Of a stretch of DNA of 64,000 nucleotides, positions 26,301-37,987 are shown piece by piece (position 1 is the first letter of the stretch; each line of letters opens with the position of its first letter). Location of the stretch: NCBI GenBank assembly GCA_015698045.1, contig BLAL01000183.1:930001-994000 (forward strand), given 5' to 3'. The DNA comes from Rhizophagus clarus (Eukaryota; Glomeromycota; Glomeromycetes; Glomerales; Glomeraceae). The translations under genes were made by a program, and so were the position numbers. The notes under the pieces are model-generated. The model saw nothing but the letters and a program-made list of their open reading frames with translations, was not told the DNA's origin and did no database searches.

Positions 26301-27628
26301 AATTTGATGGATCTAAAGCATTACATATAGAAATCTTGATACCAGATTTCTCTTGACCACTGTTGAATGCATCGGAAACCAAGTTGTTTCGAAAATCTTT
26401 GGGAATATTTAATAAGATATTTTCTATGAGTGACCTAAGCATAACCAAGAAAACACCTTCATAGTCTTGTCCATGATGTATAAAATGATTTATTTGATCT
26501 TGTAAGGAAATGTTTGTAGTTACTTCCAGCAGAGTTCTGATTAATTTTTCGACTCGAGCTTCATCTATATCGCTTTGAAAATACATGTATATAATGTTAC
26601 GAAGTTTACTGATTAATAGGTTGATCTCACGTTGATAAAAATTGTCAATAACGTGATAACATACCAGAACGATATATATTCTCCAATATTTTCGTTATCA
26701 GGAATGCTTTCAAGTCTACATTTACATAAATATTCGATAGATTTCTTTCTGTCAACTGGAAAATAGTATTCTCCTAGTTCATAGGCTAATTGGTTTTTGA
26801 ATATGTTATCAATCGATATAGGACTGGAAAGATCAGCGCTAGTTACAGAACCCTAATTATAAACAAATTAGAAAAGTTAAGCATAATTCTTATATTATTT
26901 TTCTATTTACATAAAATTTTACCGTAAATTCTTGGGATAAAGATTCATAAAGTTTTTCCAATGTTTTAGTAGATTTTTCACTTTGATCAAATTCGTATCC
27001 GAAATTTATATCTTTATACTTCGATCTAATCATCCATCGATGAAATAAGTTTACAGGATCAATACGTGGATCTCCGCCAATAAGATCCCTAAAAGGAAAA
27101 TTGTTATTTTGTTGTTAGATTTTATAAAAGTAAACTTATATATACTAACTGTCCATAATATATAAGAGCGTGGAATAATGTCGGTTGAGCATTTATTGGA
27201 GTGTATTTTTCAATGTTTTGCAAACACAAATTCGTTTTACGTATAACCTAAAAATAATGTTAGCATGAATGAAATGCATGAATATTACAAATTTAGCGAC
27301 AAAATGAATATAATTATACCAAACAAGCGATTTTAATCAAATGATATTGTAGAGTTGTTAATGAGAATGTTAGAGGATCATCATTGAGTATTAAAACACT
27401 ATCGGGAAATTCCGCTTCAGGCATTATTGTTTCTAATAAATATATTCCTTTATCTTGCAGGTTTTCTGGAAGAACTCCATCAAACTATATATAAATTGTT
27501 TGTTACTTATAATTAATATGATTAAATTCCATTTAAAGTTATATTACCTGTTCTTCAAGAATTTTTGGGTTTTGACACCATTGGATAACTTCTGCATTCA
27601 TCGGAAACATCGGACGAATTGTAGCCAT
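23325..27628 (-). CDS. INTS8: Integrator complex subunit 8-like protein
   Basis: I could trace about 20 exons with matching phases from ATG at 27628 to TGA at 23325, giving roughly 950 aa; human INTS8 is about 995. Similarity to INTS8 was recognised from memory. LFHRWMIRSK resembles human LYNRWAIRT, and NQLAYELGEYYF resembles CYDLGAAYF. GVFLVMLRSLIENILLNIPK plus DFRNNLVSDAF matches the stretch ending LPVQFRQSVLRELF. The C-terminal TPR-like part (DLRLADLYHLQGCVSKSL, IPQMIRWCLSK, AAVVLHQFIKDN, TLHKKGELAK) follows human ADIYFATNQYSAAL, IKRMIKCC, VAILCQFLREID, HHKRGETDK. INTS8 is a helical-repeat subunit of Integrator, which cleaves nascent Pol II RNA and carries PP2A to paused polymerase in the nucleus. 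I see no WFEF tetrapeptide (PP2A-linked in human INTS8) near the N-terminus. Introns are short (about 50-100 nt). One donor (in TACATCGTCA|GTATCC) and one acceptor are weak. Another helical-repeat family is the main alternative. Confidence 0.75.
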
Positions 27629-27959
27629 TTTATTAATATAAAATTCCTTTAAAAAAACATTGATTATTTGATTGTTGATAATCAGAACAATAATAAATGA
27701 TTGCACGCACTCACCAGCGACAGCAGGGGAAAATATCTCTACTTTTTATCCAGAACAAAGACAACAAAGCATGTAAACGATAATAAATAGAAATGAGATT
27801 TCCGATCTTTAAAATTCAAACGCGTGATTTAGGATCTGCAAATATATATATATTTTGGGTATAAATATTCCGGAAAAAGTTTTTTTCGATCGTTTCCTGG
27901 CCTCTACATAAACTTTTACTTGAAAGTAAAAGTTGAAAAGAGAAAGGAAAAGAAAAAAA
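27629..27959. promoter_or_regulatory. Divergent promoter INTS8-like / bromo-BAH gene
   Basis: 331 bp separate two opposite start codons. The interval holds a TATATATATATTTTGGG stretch (27841-27858) and no clear canonical TATA at a fixed distance. Shared control of the two genes is inference from arrangement. Confidence 0.5.
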
Positions 27960-30038
27960 ATGACTAGGGTTACAAGAAGCAAGAGAACCAAGTACGATAA
28001 AGGCGAGAAAGACGAGACTACTGGTGATACTGAAAATAACAAGGCTACCGAGACTGCTACCGTGACTACCACAATTACTACAAAACCTCCGAATGTTCAA
28101 ACGAGAAGATCTTCGGCTCAGACCACTCGCCAGGGAGAAGAAACACCCCTGACGGCTAAACTAATTTCTGTATGGTCAACCATAAAAAGCCATAAGGACA
28201 CGAGTGTATCATATAGAAACAGAGTGATCGCAAAGCTCTTCATGAGTTTACCAGATAAAAAGATGTACCCGGATTATTATGAAGAAATCAAAAATCCGAT
28301 TTCTCTGGACGTTATTAAGCAGAAAATAGATGATAATGAATATTTAGATGAAGAAGCGTTTGAAGCGGATCTAGAACTAATGTGTGAAAATGCAAAGAAA
28401 TATAACGTGGAAGGTTCTCAGATACACAATGATGCAATCATTTTACAAAAATTAGCGCGTAAACTGCTGAAAGGAGATACAGATAAGGATGATAATGAAA
28501 TTTCAACAAATATTGATGAAGTTGAGCACAGTGGAGAAATTTATCAAATTGGTGATTATGTACATATATTCAACGAAGCTAATCAAAGTAAGCCTAACGT
28601 CGCTCATATTCACAGAATTTGGGAGAATAATAAAGGAGTAAAAGGTATTTATGTATGTTGGTATTATCATCCCGAACAAACTAAACATCAGGCTACTCAC
28701 AAATTTTATGAAAATGAGGTGTTCAAAACAAACACATTTCATGATCACTCTTTTAATGATGTTATTGAAAAATGTTATGTTTTGCAATATAAGGACTACA
28801 TAAGTGGAAGGCCAGTGGGTAGTGAGGGTAAGTCGGTGTATCTATGCGAATCCCGTTATAACGAACATCAAAAGAATTTTAGTAAAATTAAAAATTGGGC
28901 CAGTACAATGCCAGATGGAGTTCCATATAAGAAAATGGAACTAGTTAGATTTAAAGAAGCTATTATTCCAAAAAAAGTTGAAAGTGTATTAGTGGCGAGT
29001 TTTAAGAAAACTATAGGGAAATCTAAATCAGAAGAGGATAGAAAAGAATTACAAGCACAAAAAATAAATAAATATGAGCATGATGCAGATTCTTATCCCG
29101 ATGATCCTCTCTCTCCATCACGAGCAATTACACCCGTTAAAAGTACTAGACTTGGGCGACCTCCTAGATCTCGAGGCTCAAATAGAAGGCAAACGCCCGT
29201 GACTTATCAACATCCACCATCGTATCAACCTTCTTACGATTCCGACCATTATAATTCTTATGCATCATCCAGTATAGTACATTCACCATATTCAATGACG
29301 TCAGGATATCCAATTACTTCAACTCCGTTGACTGAAAATGTACAGAGCACTGGAATGACTCACCAATATGATTACACTGCACCGTCTCATGAGATGGCTA
29401 TTTCTGTGCCTCCAGTTCCTCCACACCATCAATTTTTGCCTCAACAATATTTTCAAGCACCATCTATAGTACAACAAACAACACCAGTTATGCAGAATCC
29501 TATCATGATGCCTAACGCCGCTATGCATAACTCTGTTATGCAAAATTCAGTTATGCATAATCCTGTTATGAGAACCTCTGTTATCCAAACCCCCGTTATT
29601 CGGAATCCCTCTGTACAAAGCTCTTCTATGCTAAACCCTACTAAGTCTATGATCAATCATAGGTCAGAGCCAGTATTGGAAGTTCCTTCTGAAACCGCAG
29701 AATATTTTGCCCGTGATGACGAGGGTAACATGTTGTGGTTTCATTCTCCACCTGTAGATGTAGTTTCATTAGGAGAACCAATGCATTCAATAGAATATCT
29801 CCATCGTCGAGAAGAAATTATCGTGCGTGAAGGTGACAAGGAAAGAACAATTCATGAGATATCAAATCTTAATGATAATCAAAATACAATTATACAATAT
29901 CAACCAGCTCCGAATTCTAAAAAATTAGATTTGGTGAATAGCATTGAAGTATTAGGAGATAGGTGGAAGAATGATGCTAATATACTTAATCAGCGACTTA
30001 ACGGAAATCGTCCTGAATATTATTGTGAAAGAGGTTAA
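27960..30038 (+). CDS. Rsc1/Rsc2-like bromodomain and BAH protein
   Basis: A single-exon gene of 692 aa from ATG 27960 to TAA 30038. The in-frame TTG upstream (27933) is not needed as a start. N-terminal residues 1-60 are basic and Thr-rich. A bromodomain spans about 63-165: YPDYYEEIKNPISLDVIKQK in the ZA loop, and the acetyl-lysine-contact Asn in ENAKKYN. A BAH domain spans about 185-310 (GEIYQIGDYVHIF, IHRIWENNKGVKGIYVCWYY, HPEQTKH, ENEVFKT, CYVLQYKDY, VYLCESRYNE, FSKIKNW). The order and the CWYYHPEQT and VYLCESRYNE motifs match fungal Rsc1/Rsc2 and animal polybromo BAH modules, subunits of RSC/PBAF chromatin remodellers acting in the nucleus. Residues beyond 350 are low-complexity, Pro/Ser/Tyr-rich, with a run of Met-x-(N)-(S/P)-V repeats around 515-560. 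Only one bromodomain is visible; yeast Rsc1/2 have two. Confidence 0.92.
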   Translation: MTRVTRSKRTKYDKGEKDETTGDTENNKATETATVTTTITTKPPNVQTRRSSAQTTRQGEETPLTAKLISVWSTIKSHKDTSVSYRNRVIAKLFMSLPDKKMYPDYYEEIKNPISLDVIKQKIDDNEYLDEEAFEADLELMCENAKKYNVEGSQIHNDAIILQKLARKLLKGDTDKDDNEISTNIDEVEHSGEIYQIGDYVHIFNEANQSKPNVAHIHRIWENNKGVKGIYVCWYYHPEQTKHQATHKFYENEVFKTNTFHDHSFNDVIEKCYVLQYKDYISGRPVGSEGKSVYLCESRYNEHQKNFSKIKNWASTMPDGVPYKKMELVRFKEAIIPKKVESVLVASFKKTIGKSKSEEDRKELQAQKINKYEHDADSYPDDPLSPSRAITPVKSTRLGRPPRSRGSNRRQTPVTYQHPPSYQPSYDSDHYNSYASSSIVHSPYSMTSGYPITSTPLTENVQSTGMTHQYDYTAPSHEMAISVPPVPPHHQFLPQQYFQAPSIVQQTTPVMQNPIMMPNAAMHNSVMQNSVMHNPVMRTSVIQTPVIRNPSVQSSSMLNPTKSMINHRSEPVLEVPSETAEYFARDDEGNMLWFHSPPVDVVSLGEPMHSIEYLHRREEIIVREGDKERTIHEISNLNDNQNTIIQYQPAPNSKKLDLVNSIEVLGDRWKNDANILNQRLNGNRPEYYCERG

Positions 30039-30441
30039 TAAAAAAGTTAAATGGTGACGTTACTTTATCTATAATTAATTGCATCAAATCCAAGAAATGA
30101 GATAATTGAAATTTAGAGTGGAGTCACCTTGTTGGCATATGTCTATAATAAACTCGATTTAATTTACATATCATGCATATCATGGAGGATCAAAAATATA
30201 AAAATATGGTTGTGTTAGATTAAAATTAGACAGTATTAATTCTCTTTGATAGATCTCTTATAAATGCCTTATATGTAAATTTTTCATAAATTCAACATAA
30301 TAATAAAATAAACAAAAAAAAATATTCATATAGATTCAAATCAAAAAATAAAAACAATTGTAAATCATTCGCAAATCAAATTATTCTTTGAAAAAAAATT
30401 TTATTAATTATTAAATTACATATACTGTAAATATATTATTT
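30039..30441. other. Convergent 3' ends
   Basis: 403 bp between two genes that face each other. AATAAA-type polyadenylation signals occur for the plus gene near 30300-30312 and, as TTTATT, for the minus gene near 30398. No gene inside. Confidence 0.55.
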
Positions 30442-33400
30442 TTAGCTAGTTTTAGTTCTTTTAGAAGTACCCGCAGAAGTAGTAATTTTCCTTTTTTGTG
30501 ATAAACCTTGTTGTCTAAAATATTCTTTTCTTTCCTTTTTATCTTTTTCTTCTAATACGACTTCTTGTTTGACCATTTTTTTAGAATATTCATCACGTTT
30601 TCTAACTTGTTTTTCCTTACGTTTCCTATCCTTTTCCTTCTTTAAAGTATGAATTTGTTGCATAAGTGTATACATTTTCTTTTCTTTCGGCTCTAATACA
30701 ACAGCTCGTTTTTGTAGATATGATTGTTTTGTTCTTTTTTTAAGTAATTTAGGCTTACTTGCAAATGGTAAATTTGCTTGTAAGGATGATGGAATATGTA
30801 ATGGATTAAACCGACGATTTTGTCGTTCGATTTTCTGATATATAATATATATTTTCAGAATTTTTTTTTTTTAATTAAAGAAACAAACAATTTAATTATT
30901 GGTTTTTACCTTGTATTGAGAATCCGGATTTTTTGGTGTTTCAATATCTAATTCTCTACGAACTTGACCTATTAATCTCATTCCTTGCCATTCTTTCTTT
31001 GACGACAATAACAATGATGTTACTGGATTATAAAACTTTCTTGGTTTGATTGGATACCAAGCTCGTAAAAATACGATATCTAAAAAGATAAAATAAAATG
31101 CATTTTAATCTAACCCTAAATTTTGACTTTAAGTAGACTTTAGGTATTAAAAATATAAAAATTTTACATACCACTCATTAATACTTTATCTTCGAATGTA
31201 GCACGAAAGTGACCCTCATATTTCTATGTAAAATTAAAATATTAATCAAATGACAAATGTATATATAAAATATAAATAAAAATTATTTACCGATAACGCC
31301 TTTTTCACTTGACCCCGAATTCCCGAAACTGTTCGAATCGCAGCTCCTTCGAATTTTGCCACTTCCAATGAAGAAGTAAACATATCTTTGATGAAAGCGG
31401 TATTCTTAAAAATCTTGTAAGGAGCACCAGTCAACTTTAATTTTTTAACAATTTCAACAGAATGATTTATATCTAATACTATTCCAGTAGCACTTATCCT
31501 AAACGCAGCCTTAAGATATTAATTATAAATAAATATGTTAATAAAAATAAAAGGATTAATGAATTTCTAATTGAACTTACAGTGTTGTCATTAGAAACAG
31601 ATTGCACTGCACAGAAACCGGTATTAGGTGGATAAATGGGTCCTGTATAAAAATAAATAATTCTTAGGCTATATCTAATTAATGATAAACATAACGCACA
31701 TTGAACGTAAAAGGAGCATTTAAATTCATGAATACCATAAATAGTTGCTAAACAATGCATATGTTCTGGAGTATATTTGAGCATTCTGTTTCTTGTCCCA
31801 TCATTCAAGGAGTAAATAGGTATTGATTGAAAACGTCTCCAACCAAGTGAGAATATAAGAGGATCTTTAGTCTTTAAAATCTTTCTGTGCCATCGATGTC
31901 GCTTTAAACGAACCTAAAATCGAAATAAAATTTTTGTTTAGTTAACGCTTAAATAACTTCGTAAACAATAATATTGATTCACCTGTATAAAGCCTAAATT
32001 TGCTTCAGTTGTTAATAGACCACCAACTATTATTGGATATGTTGGATCAAAATATTTGACAAATTCACATGGTATTTCCTTAAGTAAAATTCGGACGTAA
32101 GTACCAGGTCGAAATCCCTCAATCATAGCTCTTGTATGAGGATCATCATCTTCGAATTCCTCGCGATTAAGTTGCAATTGTTTAGAAATTTCTTCCTTAA
32201 CTTCATCATAAAAATCTACCTTAGGAGTATCATCTTTTTCATCATATTCTGCATCAAACTTTTTCTTCAACAAAGCTCTTTTTCGTGCAAGAGCTTTTTG
32301 TTCAAGTTCATCTTTAGATTTTTCAACTTCGCCTATTTCAAGATCTTCAAAGTCTCCATGAATTTCACTATCTGAGTCATCATTCTCTCCTGCAGAATTG
32401 TCATCGTCAAGACTACCTGTAATAAATTTACTTCTAATAGACTCTAATGTCTGGAGAAATGAAAGATTTTTGTAGATTAGTAACACTACAATACTATGTA
32501 TAACACAAAAGCAATTAACTCTCAAATACTGACATCATTGTCATTCCATTTATCAAGATTATTTGTGTCTAAGCATGCTTTAATAGAATCGATAACATTC
32601 AAAGATTCAGTATCCTTATCTACAACTTTAAAAAATTCATCATCCTCCTCTTCTTCATTATCCTTTTTATTTTCAGAAATTGCGCCAATTTTTAATAAAT
32701 CTGGAAGATTTCCTGATGCGATCTCTTCTGGAGTTTTTTCATTGCCATAAATTAATTCCATAATGCTAATTTTACGATTAGCAAGGAACATTTCTTTTGC
32801 TTTCCCAGCTAAATTTGATTTCCATCTTAATGCCCCGTCAAGATCAGAATTATCTTCCTCATTTTGACTTAGAATTTCATCCATATCACTATCACTTTCA
32901 GCATATACGATTTCCTCATCATCATTGATTTCATCTTCTAGATTTTTCACTTCAAACTTGTTGAGAGCAGCTCTTCTACCGGAACCTTTCTTTTCAACTT
33001 GTTCATCCTCTTCATCCTCCTCACCTTCATCTTCATCTTCATCTACTTCCTCATCGTCATCATCGTCTTCGTCATCATCGTCGTCATCGTCGTCATCGTC
33101 GTCGTAATCATCGTCGTCATCATCGTCAACTACTTCGTTATCTTCAGATTCAATATCTGAATCAATTACCTTTTCTTCACTATCATCATTATCTTCACGC
33201 TTACCATCATCATCTTCCTTTACATAATCAGTGGATCTACTGTTCTCGTGTATTTCTCTTGATTCAGTTGCTAAACGTTTTATAAATTCAATTAATTATT
33301 GCTTCCGACTAAATAAGCAATTGAGATAATCTGGAAAGATAAATTAAAAATAATTTAAAATACCATCATTTCTTTCCTCGGCTAAATCTGAAGCTTTCAT

Positions 33401-34993
33401 AGGAACAGAATTTGCAAAAATTGCAAGTTTGCTCTCTTCTAATTTAGCTGCAAGAGTATCTGGAGCATCTTGTAAATTTATAACCATCTTCTCTCCGGGA
33501 CCTTGTTCATATTCTATCTCATCTAACATACCGATTAAATATTAATTAAATATTAATAATTATTACGTTAAGCTATTATATTAAAGTTATTATACTTAAC
33601 CTCGTATATGAGCAAGTTACCTTCTCCATCATTAATTTGATCGGATTTCCTTATAAAACTTCCTGGAACGTCGATATAAACAGCATCTTTATCATACATA
33701 ATTCCACCAACATTAGACATAGGAGCATAAATAACCTTATGTTTTTCACTAAGACTCTTTCGCACTTTATTAGGCAACGGACATGGGTCTGACAATATTG
33801 AAATATCGGACAGAGTTTGATCACCGGCACCCGGTATATGAACCCTCATGTTGGCTTTCATATTTGTTCCACGTAAATATCCGTATAAAGTAATAGTCCT
33901 ATCACATAAAGGATTCTGTCTGACTTCCTCGGGATCAGTCAGATCTTCTAAACGATCAGCGACTAAATAAGGATGTGTATTTCTCCAAATCAATGGTCTA
34001 AATTTCATTACAGAAATAAATCTAGAGAGATTTTGAATTTCTCTATCTGGATATCGACCATTAATTATTCCCGATAAATAAAAAAGTTTTGCTCCTTGAT
34101 AAATTTCGGTCCAAAAACGATGTTTTAAACGTTTTTTTGTTGTTTTAAGTGTCTTAATTTTTTTAAATTTATCTAAGTGTGTTAGAACTCCTAATATTTT
34201 TGGAAATCCATGAACTTGTAAAATATTTAGGAATTCAAACGTTTCCTAAGATTATAATAATTCGTAAGTAAAGTTAAAATCAACACTTAATTTGGAGTAA
34301 AATTAAATCGGAATTATCCTTTATACCATTTCAAAACCAAAACTTGCATCAATCAATAACAACACCAGATCTGCGATTTTAGCTATATCAATCATGCAAT
34401 TCATATCATTTGTACATTCTATAAAAGTCAATCTCCTTTTTTTACCTTAAAAATAAATAAATAATCAATTAATCAACAGTTTAATTAAAACCTAATTAAA
34501 CAAACAGATCATTATAATACCGCTCACGACCGTAATGGGCCCTTTTACTTCTGTGAGGCTGTGCTTGGTGTATCTTTTTACAAGGGACTTTATCAGAGTA
34601 GTTTTGCCGGTCTAAATATAATGGTAGAAGATTTAATCAATCAAATCATTTTAGCAAAATTAAATTTAAACAAATACCTGCGGAGGTCCTACTACAGCAA
34701 CAACTATAGGAGGAGGTTCTAATGGAGTTCTATCAACAAGAGGTACATGAAGTTTCTTTTGAAGCAGTTCCTGTTTACGTCTAGCAAGTTTTTCTGCTTT
34801 TCTTCCAGATAATGGAGCAAAAGCCTTTAAGGATAAAAACAAAGCATTTAATGTCTGGTTAACTAAAGAAATAGATCATAATACGAACCTTTGGGTTGTT
34901 TTTCTCTTCAATTTTCTTTTGTTTTTTGGATTTTTTCTCTTTTTTTGAACCAGATTGACGTGGTCTATGAGCTTTATGTTCTTTGTTATCCAT
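30442..34993 (-). CDS. BMS1: Ribosome biogenesis GTPase Bms1
   Basis: A multi-exon gene from ATG 34993 ([18 protein letters not shown]) to TAA 30442, about 1,100 aa, near the family's usual size. Exon 1 is 34889-34993. The GTPase domain has P-loop GPPQTGKTTL, switch region [34 protein letters not shown] and the THLD specificity motif. Then come the Bms1/Tsr1 segments ([35 protein letters not shown]) and a strongly acidic linker (33.0-33.25 kb and 32.5-32.95 kb). The conserved C-terminal half follows ([91 protein letters not shown]), ending in a Lys-rich tail. Bms1 binds Rcl1 and U3 snoRNP in the nucleolus for 18S rRNA maturation. Introns are short. Confidence 0.97.
33000..33125 (-). repeat. 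GAT/GAC/GAA triplet tract coding acidic linker
   Basis: Near-uninterrupted (GAY/GAR)n on the minus strand encodes an Asp/Glu run in BMS1. The opposite strand gives a meaningless poly-Ser frame. Such runs vary in length by slippage. Confidence 0.85.
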
Positions 34994-35135
34994 TTTCTTT
35001 GCTTATTAAACTCTATTAACAACTCCAACTTTCGATCAAAAAAAAAAAGATTTGATCGACAAAAAAAAAATTTTTTTTTTTTTTTTTGATAATCAGTTAC
35101 CGGTAATTAGAATTTTTTTTAATCAAGAAAATATT
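34994..35135. promoter_or_regulatory. Divergent promoter BMS1 / ERG8
   Basis: Only 142 bp separate the two start codons. The centre is a poly-A then poly-T stretch (35039-35087), a nucleosome-excluding sequence type common in fungal divergent promoters. Co-regulation is inference. Confidence 0.55.
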
Positions 35136-37372
35136 ATGTCAAATTTAACAGTAGTTTCAGCACCCGGAAAAGTACTTTTAACAGGAGGTTATCTCATATT
35201 AGATAGGAAATATGATGGAATAGTTGTTGGAACAAGTGCAAGATTTTATACAGTTATTTTTTCGGGAAAAAATGGAAAAATGTGTGTCTATTCACCACAA
35301 TTTGTTGATGGAGAATGGGAATATCGAGTAAGTTGGAAGAGTTTAAAAGATGTAGGGATTTATTCTTGTGAACTTGAATCCACGTAAGTAAATAATTTTA
35401 TTAGCTCTCCTTTTTATAACTTTATTAACAGGACAATTACTTTTTTTTAAAAAAAATGAAGTAATCCGGAAAGACATAATTCATTTGTTGAAATTACTAT
35501 TAAATATTCTTTATCGATTATTTCACGAAGAAAAAATGATCAACAATTTAAAGAAATAGTTGCTAAAGGATTAGATATTTATATAGTCGGTGATAACGAT
35601 TTTTATTCACAACGCGAACAGGTAAAATTAAAACCATTTTTTTGCGATAATTTTTCATTGTGATATTAAGTTAATTATTGTTATTATTATTATTATTATT
35701 ATGTATTATTATGTATTATTATTATTATTTTAATAATAGCTGAGAAAAAAAAATCTACCACTTACATTCTCATCACTAAAATCTTTAGAACCATTTTGTA
35801 AAGTACATTGTACATTAAAAAAAGTTAATAAAACTGGATTGGGATCATCAGCAGCATTAATTACATCGCTTGTATCTGCACTTTTTGTTCATTTTGAAAT
35901 AATTTCAAACAAGATAACTGAAACAACAAACAATGATAGAAAATTAATCCACAATATAGCACAATTTTGTCATTGTTTAGCACAAGGAAAAGTTGGTAGT
36001 GGATTTGATGTTTCAGCTGCTATTTGGGGAAGTCATATATATAAAAGATTCTCTCCGAATATTTTGAAGGATGTTATGGTATTCTACTTAAATAATCATT
36101 ATATTAATTGTAAGTTTATTTTGTGCTTTAATAACGGGTTGTTTATAGGATCAAACCGTTGATATATCAATTCTTAATAATATTATTGATCCAACTTCAA
36201 GTATGTAAGTATTATTATCGCTATTGCTATATGCAATATGGAATCTACCTGATCATGAAGCTATGGACAGCAAAAACTTCAACAAATACTCCTTTTATAT
36301 TTGTGAGAAAATAAGGGATAACCATTTTGGCACTTGCTCATTAATTAGGTTAAGGCTGAAGCCTTTATATACCTTCGATCTTTCTTATTTACATAGTTTT
36401 TGATTTATAGATGGGATAATCAAGTTACAAGTTTTTCACTTCCACTTGGATTTAAATTATTATTAGCGGATATAGATGCAGGTTCACATACTCCAAGTAT
36501 GGTTGGAAAAGTATTGAAATGGCGTAAAGAAAATGCTGATCAAGGTTTAATAATTTTAAAACATTTATAAAAAATAATATTTCTTTGTAATTTAATTTTA
36601 TTGTTAATATTTTAAAAGCAAACACAATATGGGATACACTTGCATCTCATAATACAACTATATCAAATAATTTAAGAGAACTAACAAAGAATCATGAACA
36701 AGATGAAGAATTATATCTCAACGCTATTAAGATTTGTGAAAGTGTGAAAGCTTCTGAGGCATGTATAACGAAATTGCCTAGCTACATATTGTAACTATTA
36801 ATTAATTAAACAATTCAATATTAAACCAGTGGGCTTTAGCTGCGGAACGAAATCCAAACAATAATAATATTGCTCTTTTTTCTGCTACTTTTAATACATT
36901 TCAAGTAATTATGATATATAACTATTATTATTATAATTGTCACTTTGTTAATTTAATAACATTATTAACTTATCTCTTATTTTAGAAAATTCGAGAACTA
37001 TTACGTGAAATGTCTGAATTATCTCAAGTACCAATTGAACCACCTAAACAAACAAAATTACTAGATGCTTGTAATGAAATACCGGGTATAATCATGGCGG
37101 GTGTCCCTGGAGGTAAATATAAATTTTTTGCATTAAAACCCTTTACAAATCATTTATACTTTTTACTTTTTGTTACAACATATCTAGCTGGAGGATATGA
37201 TGCAATATTTTGTATTGGTCTAGGCAATACGTTCAGTTCGCAAATAGAGAAACTTTGGGATTCATGGGAGGAAATGAGTGTTGGGCCTTTATTATCTAGA
37301 GAATCTTCAAAAGGATATATGATCGAACAAATTAATAATATTCCTGGATTATCGGGATGCTTAAATCTTTGA
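35136..37372 (+). CDS. ERG8: Phosphomevalonate kinase
   Basis: Nine exons: 35136-35383, 35462-35621, 35740-36078, 36149-36204, 36411-36544, 36619-36758, 36830-36904, 36986-37112, 37188-37372. They join to 1464 nt (487 aa), with every phase consistent. The enzyme phosphorylates 5-phosphomevalonate to the diphosphate in the mevalonate pathway. GHMP-kinase features: N-terminal SAPGKVLLTGGYLILD, DIYIVGDNDFYSQ, ATP-binding KTGLGSSAALITSLVSALF, AQGKVGSGFDVSAAIWGS, then WDNQVTSFSLPLGFKLLLAD, IDAGSHTPSMV, and C-terminal GVPGAGGYDAIFCIGL. ATG 35136 gives the canonical MSNLTVVSAPGK start; the upstream in-frame sequence is low-complexity and lacks ATG. Intron 6 (36759-36829) begins GC instead of GT. Intron 2 carries a (TTA)n microsatellite. 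Confidence 0.96.
35680..35730. repeat. (ATT)n microsatellite in ERG8 intron 2
   Basis: Consecutive TTATTATTATTA units, interrupted by ATG, fill the second ERG8 intron. Confidence 0.85.
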
Positions 37373-37985
37373 TTTTATTTTTATACATTATGATGTGAAA
37401 GGTTTAAGAGCTGTCAAAAATTCTCTATAATTTGTCCTGTCCATATTTGAATATCTTTCCTACTAGTTCACCAATTTAAAAAAATTTTTGCATCAATTAA
37501 CTAATAACCTAGTTACTATTATGTATGAATTTCATGCTATTTATCTTAATTGTTTAATGATTTATTTGGACTTAAAAATGTAAATAACAGTATTTCTTGG
37601 GTGAAAAATTTTTTTTTTCTCTCTTTTGATAATAGACATGTATTTAACTTCTTTTATATTTTATAATCAACCATTATAAATAATCATTGAAGCTTATTTT
37701 TTATCCTTGATCTTTTTCTTACACTTTAAATCTGAATTTGATGTTTACTTTATTTATAGTATTTCTAATAAATAATATGGATGTACTAAAACATCAGTAA
37801 AATTATTCCTATATGATTTTTCTACCATATTTAGTTTTTCAATTCAAATTGCCTTTTTAATATATCCTATATAAATTTACATAAAAATTTGCATAAATAT
37901 AAAAAGGCCTAATTAGATAAAACTTAATTTATCAATATACTTTTTAAACAATAAAATAATATATTATATAACTTTTGATTTAATA
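37373..37985. other. ERG8 3' flank, no gene seen
   Basis: AT-rich sequence between ERG8 and the Tc1-like element. AATAAATAATATGG near 37768 could serve as a polyadenylation signal. No gene recognised. Confidence 0.5.
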
Positions 37986-37987
37986 TA

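Noticed and set aside
27933-27959. Upstream TTG start for the bromo-BAH protein
   Set aside because: A proper ATG lies at 27960, and a TTG start would be unusual in a fungus.
27809-28100. Minus-strand frames across the start of the bromo-BAH gene
   Set aside because: Shadows of the coding strand; hydrophobic only because Thr/Lys codons are read in reverse.
32925-33107. Poly-serine frame on the plus strand
   Set aside because: It is the complement of the acidic Asp/Glu tract of BMS1.
35052-35135. Longer ERG8 start with a poly-Phe leader
   Set aside because: No ATG; the ATG at 35136 gives the family N-terminus.
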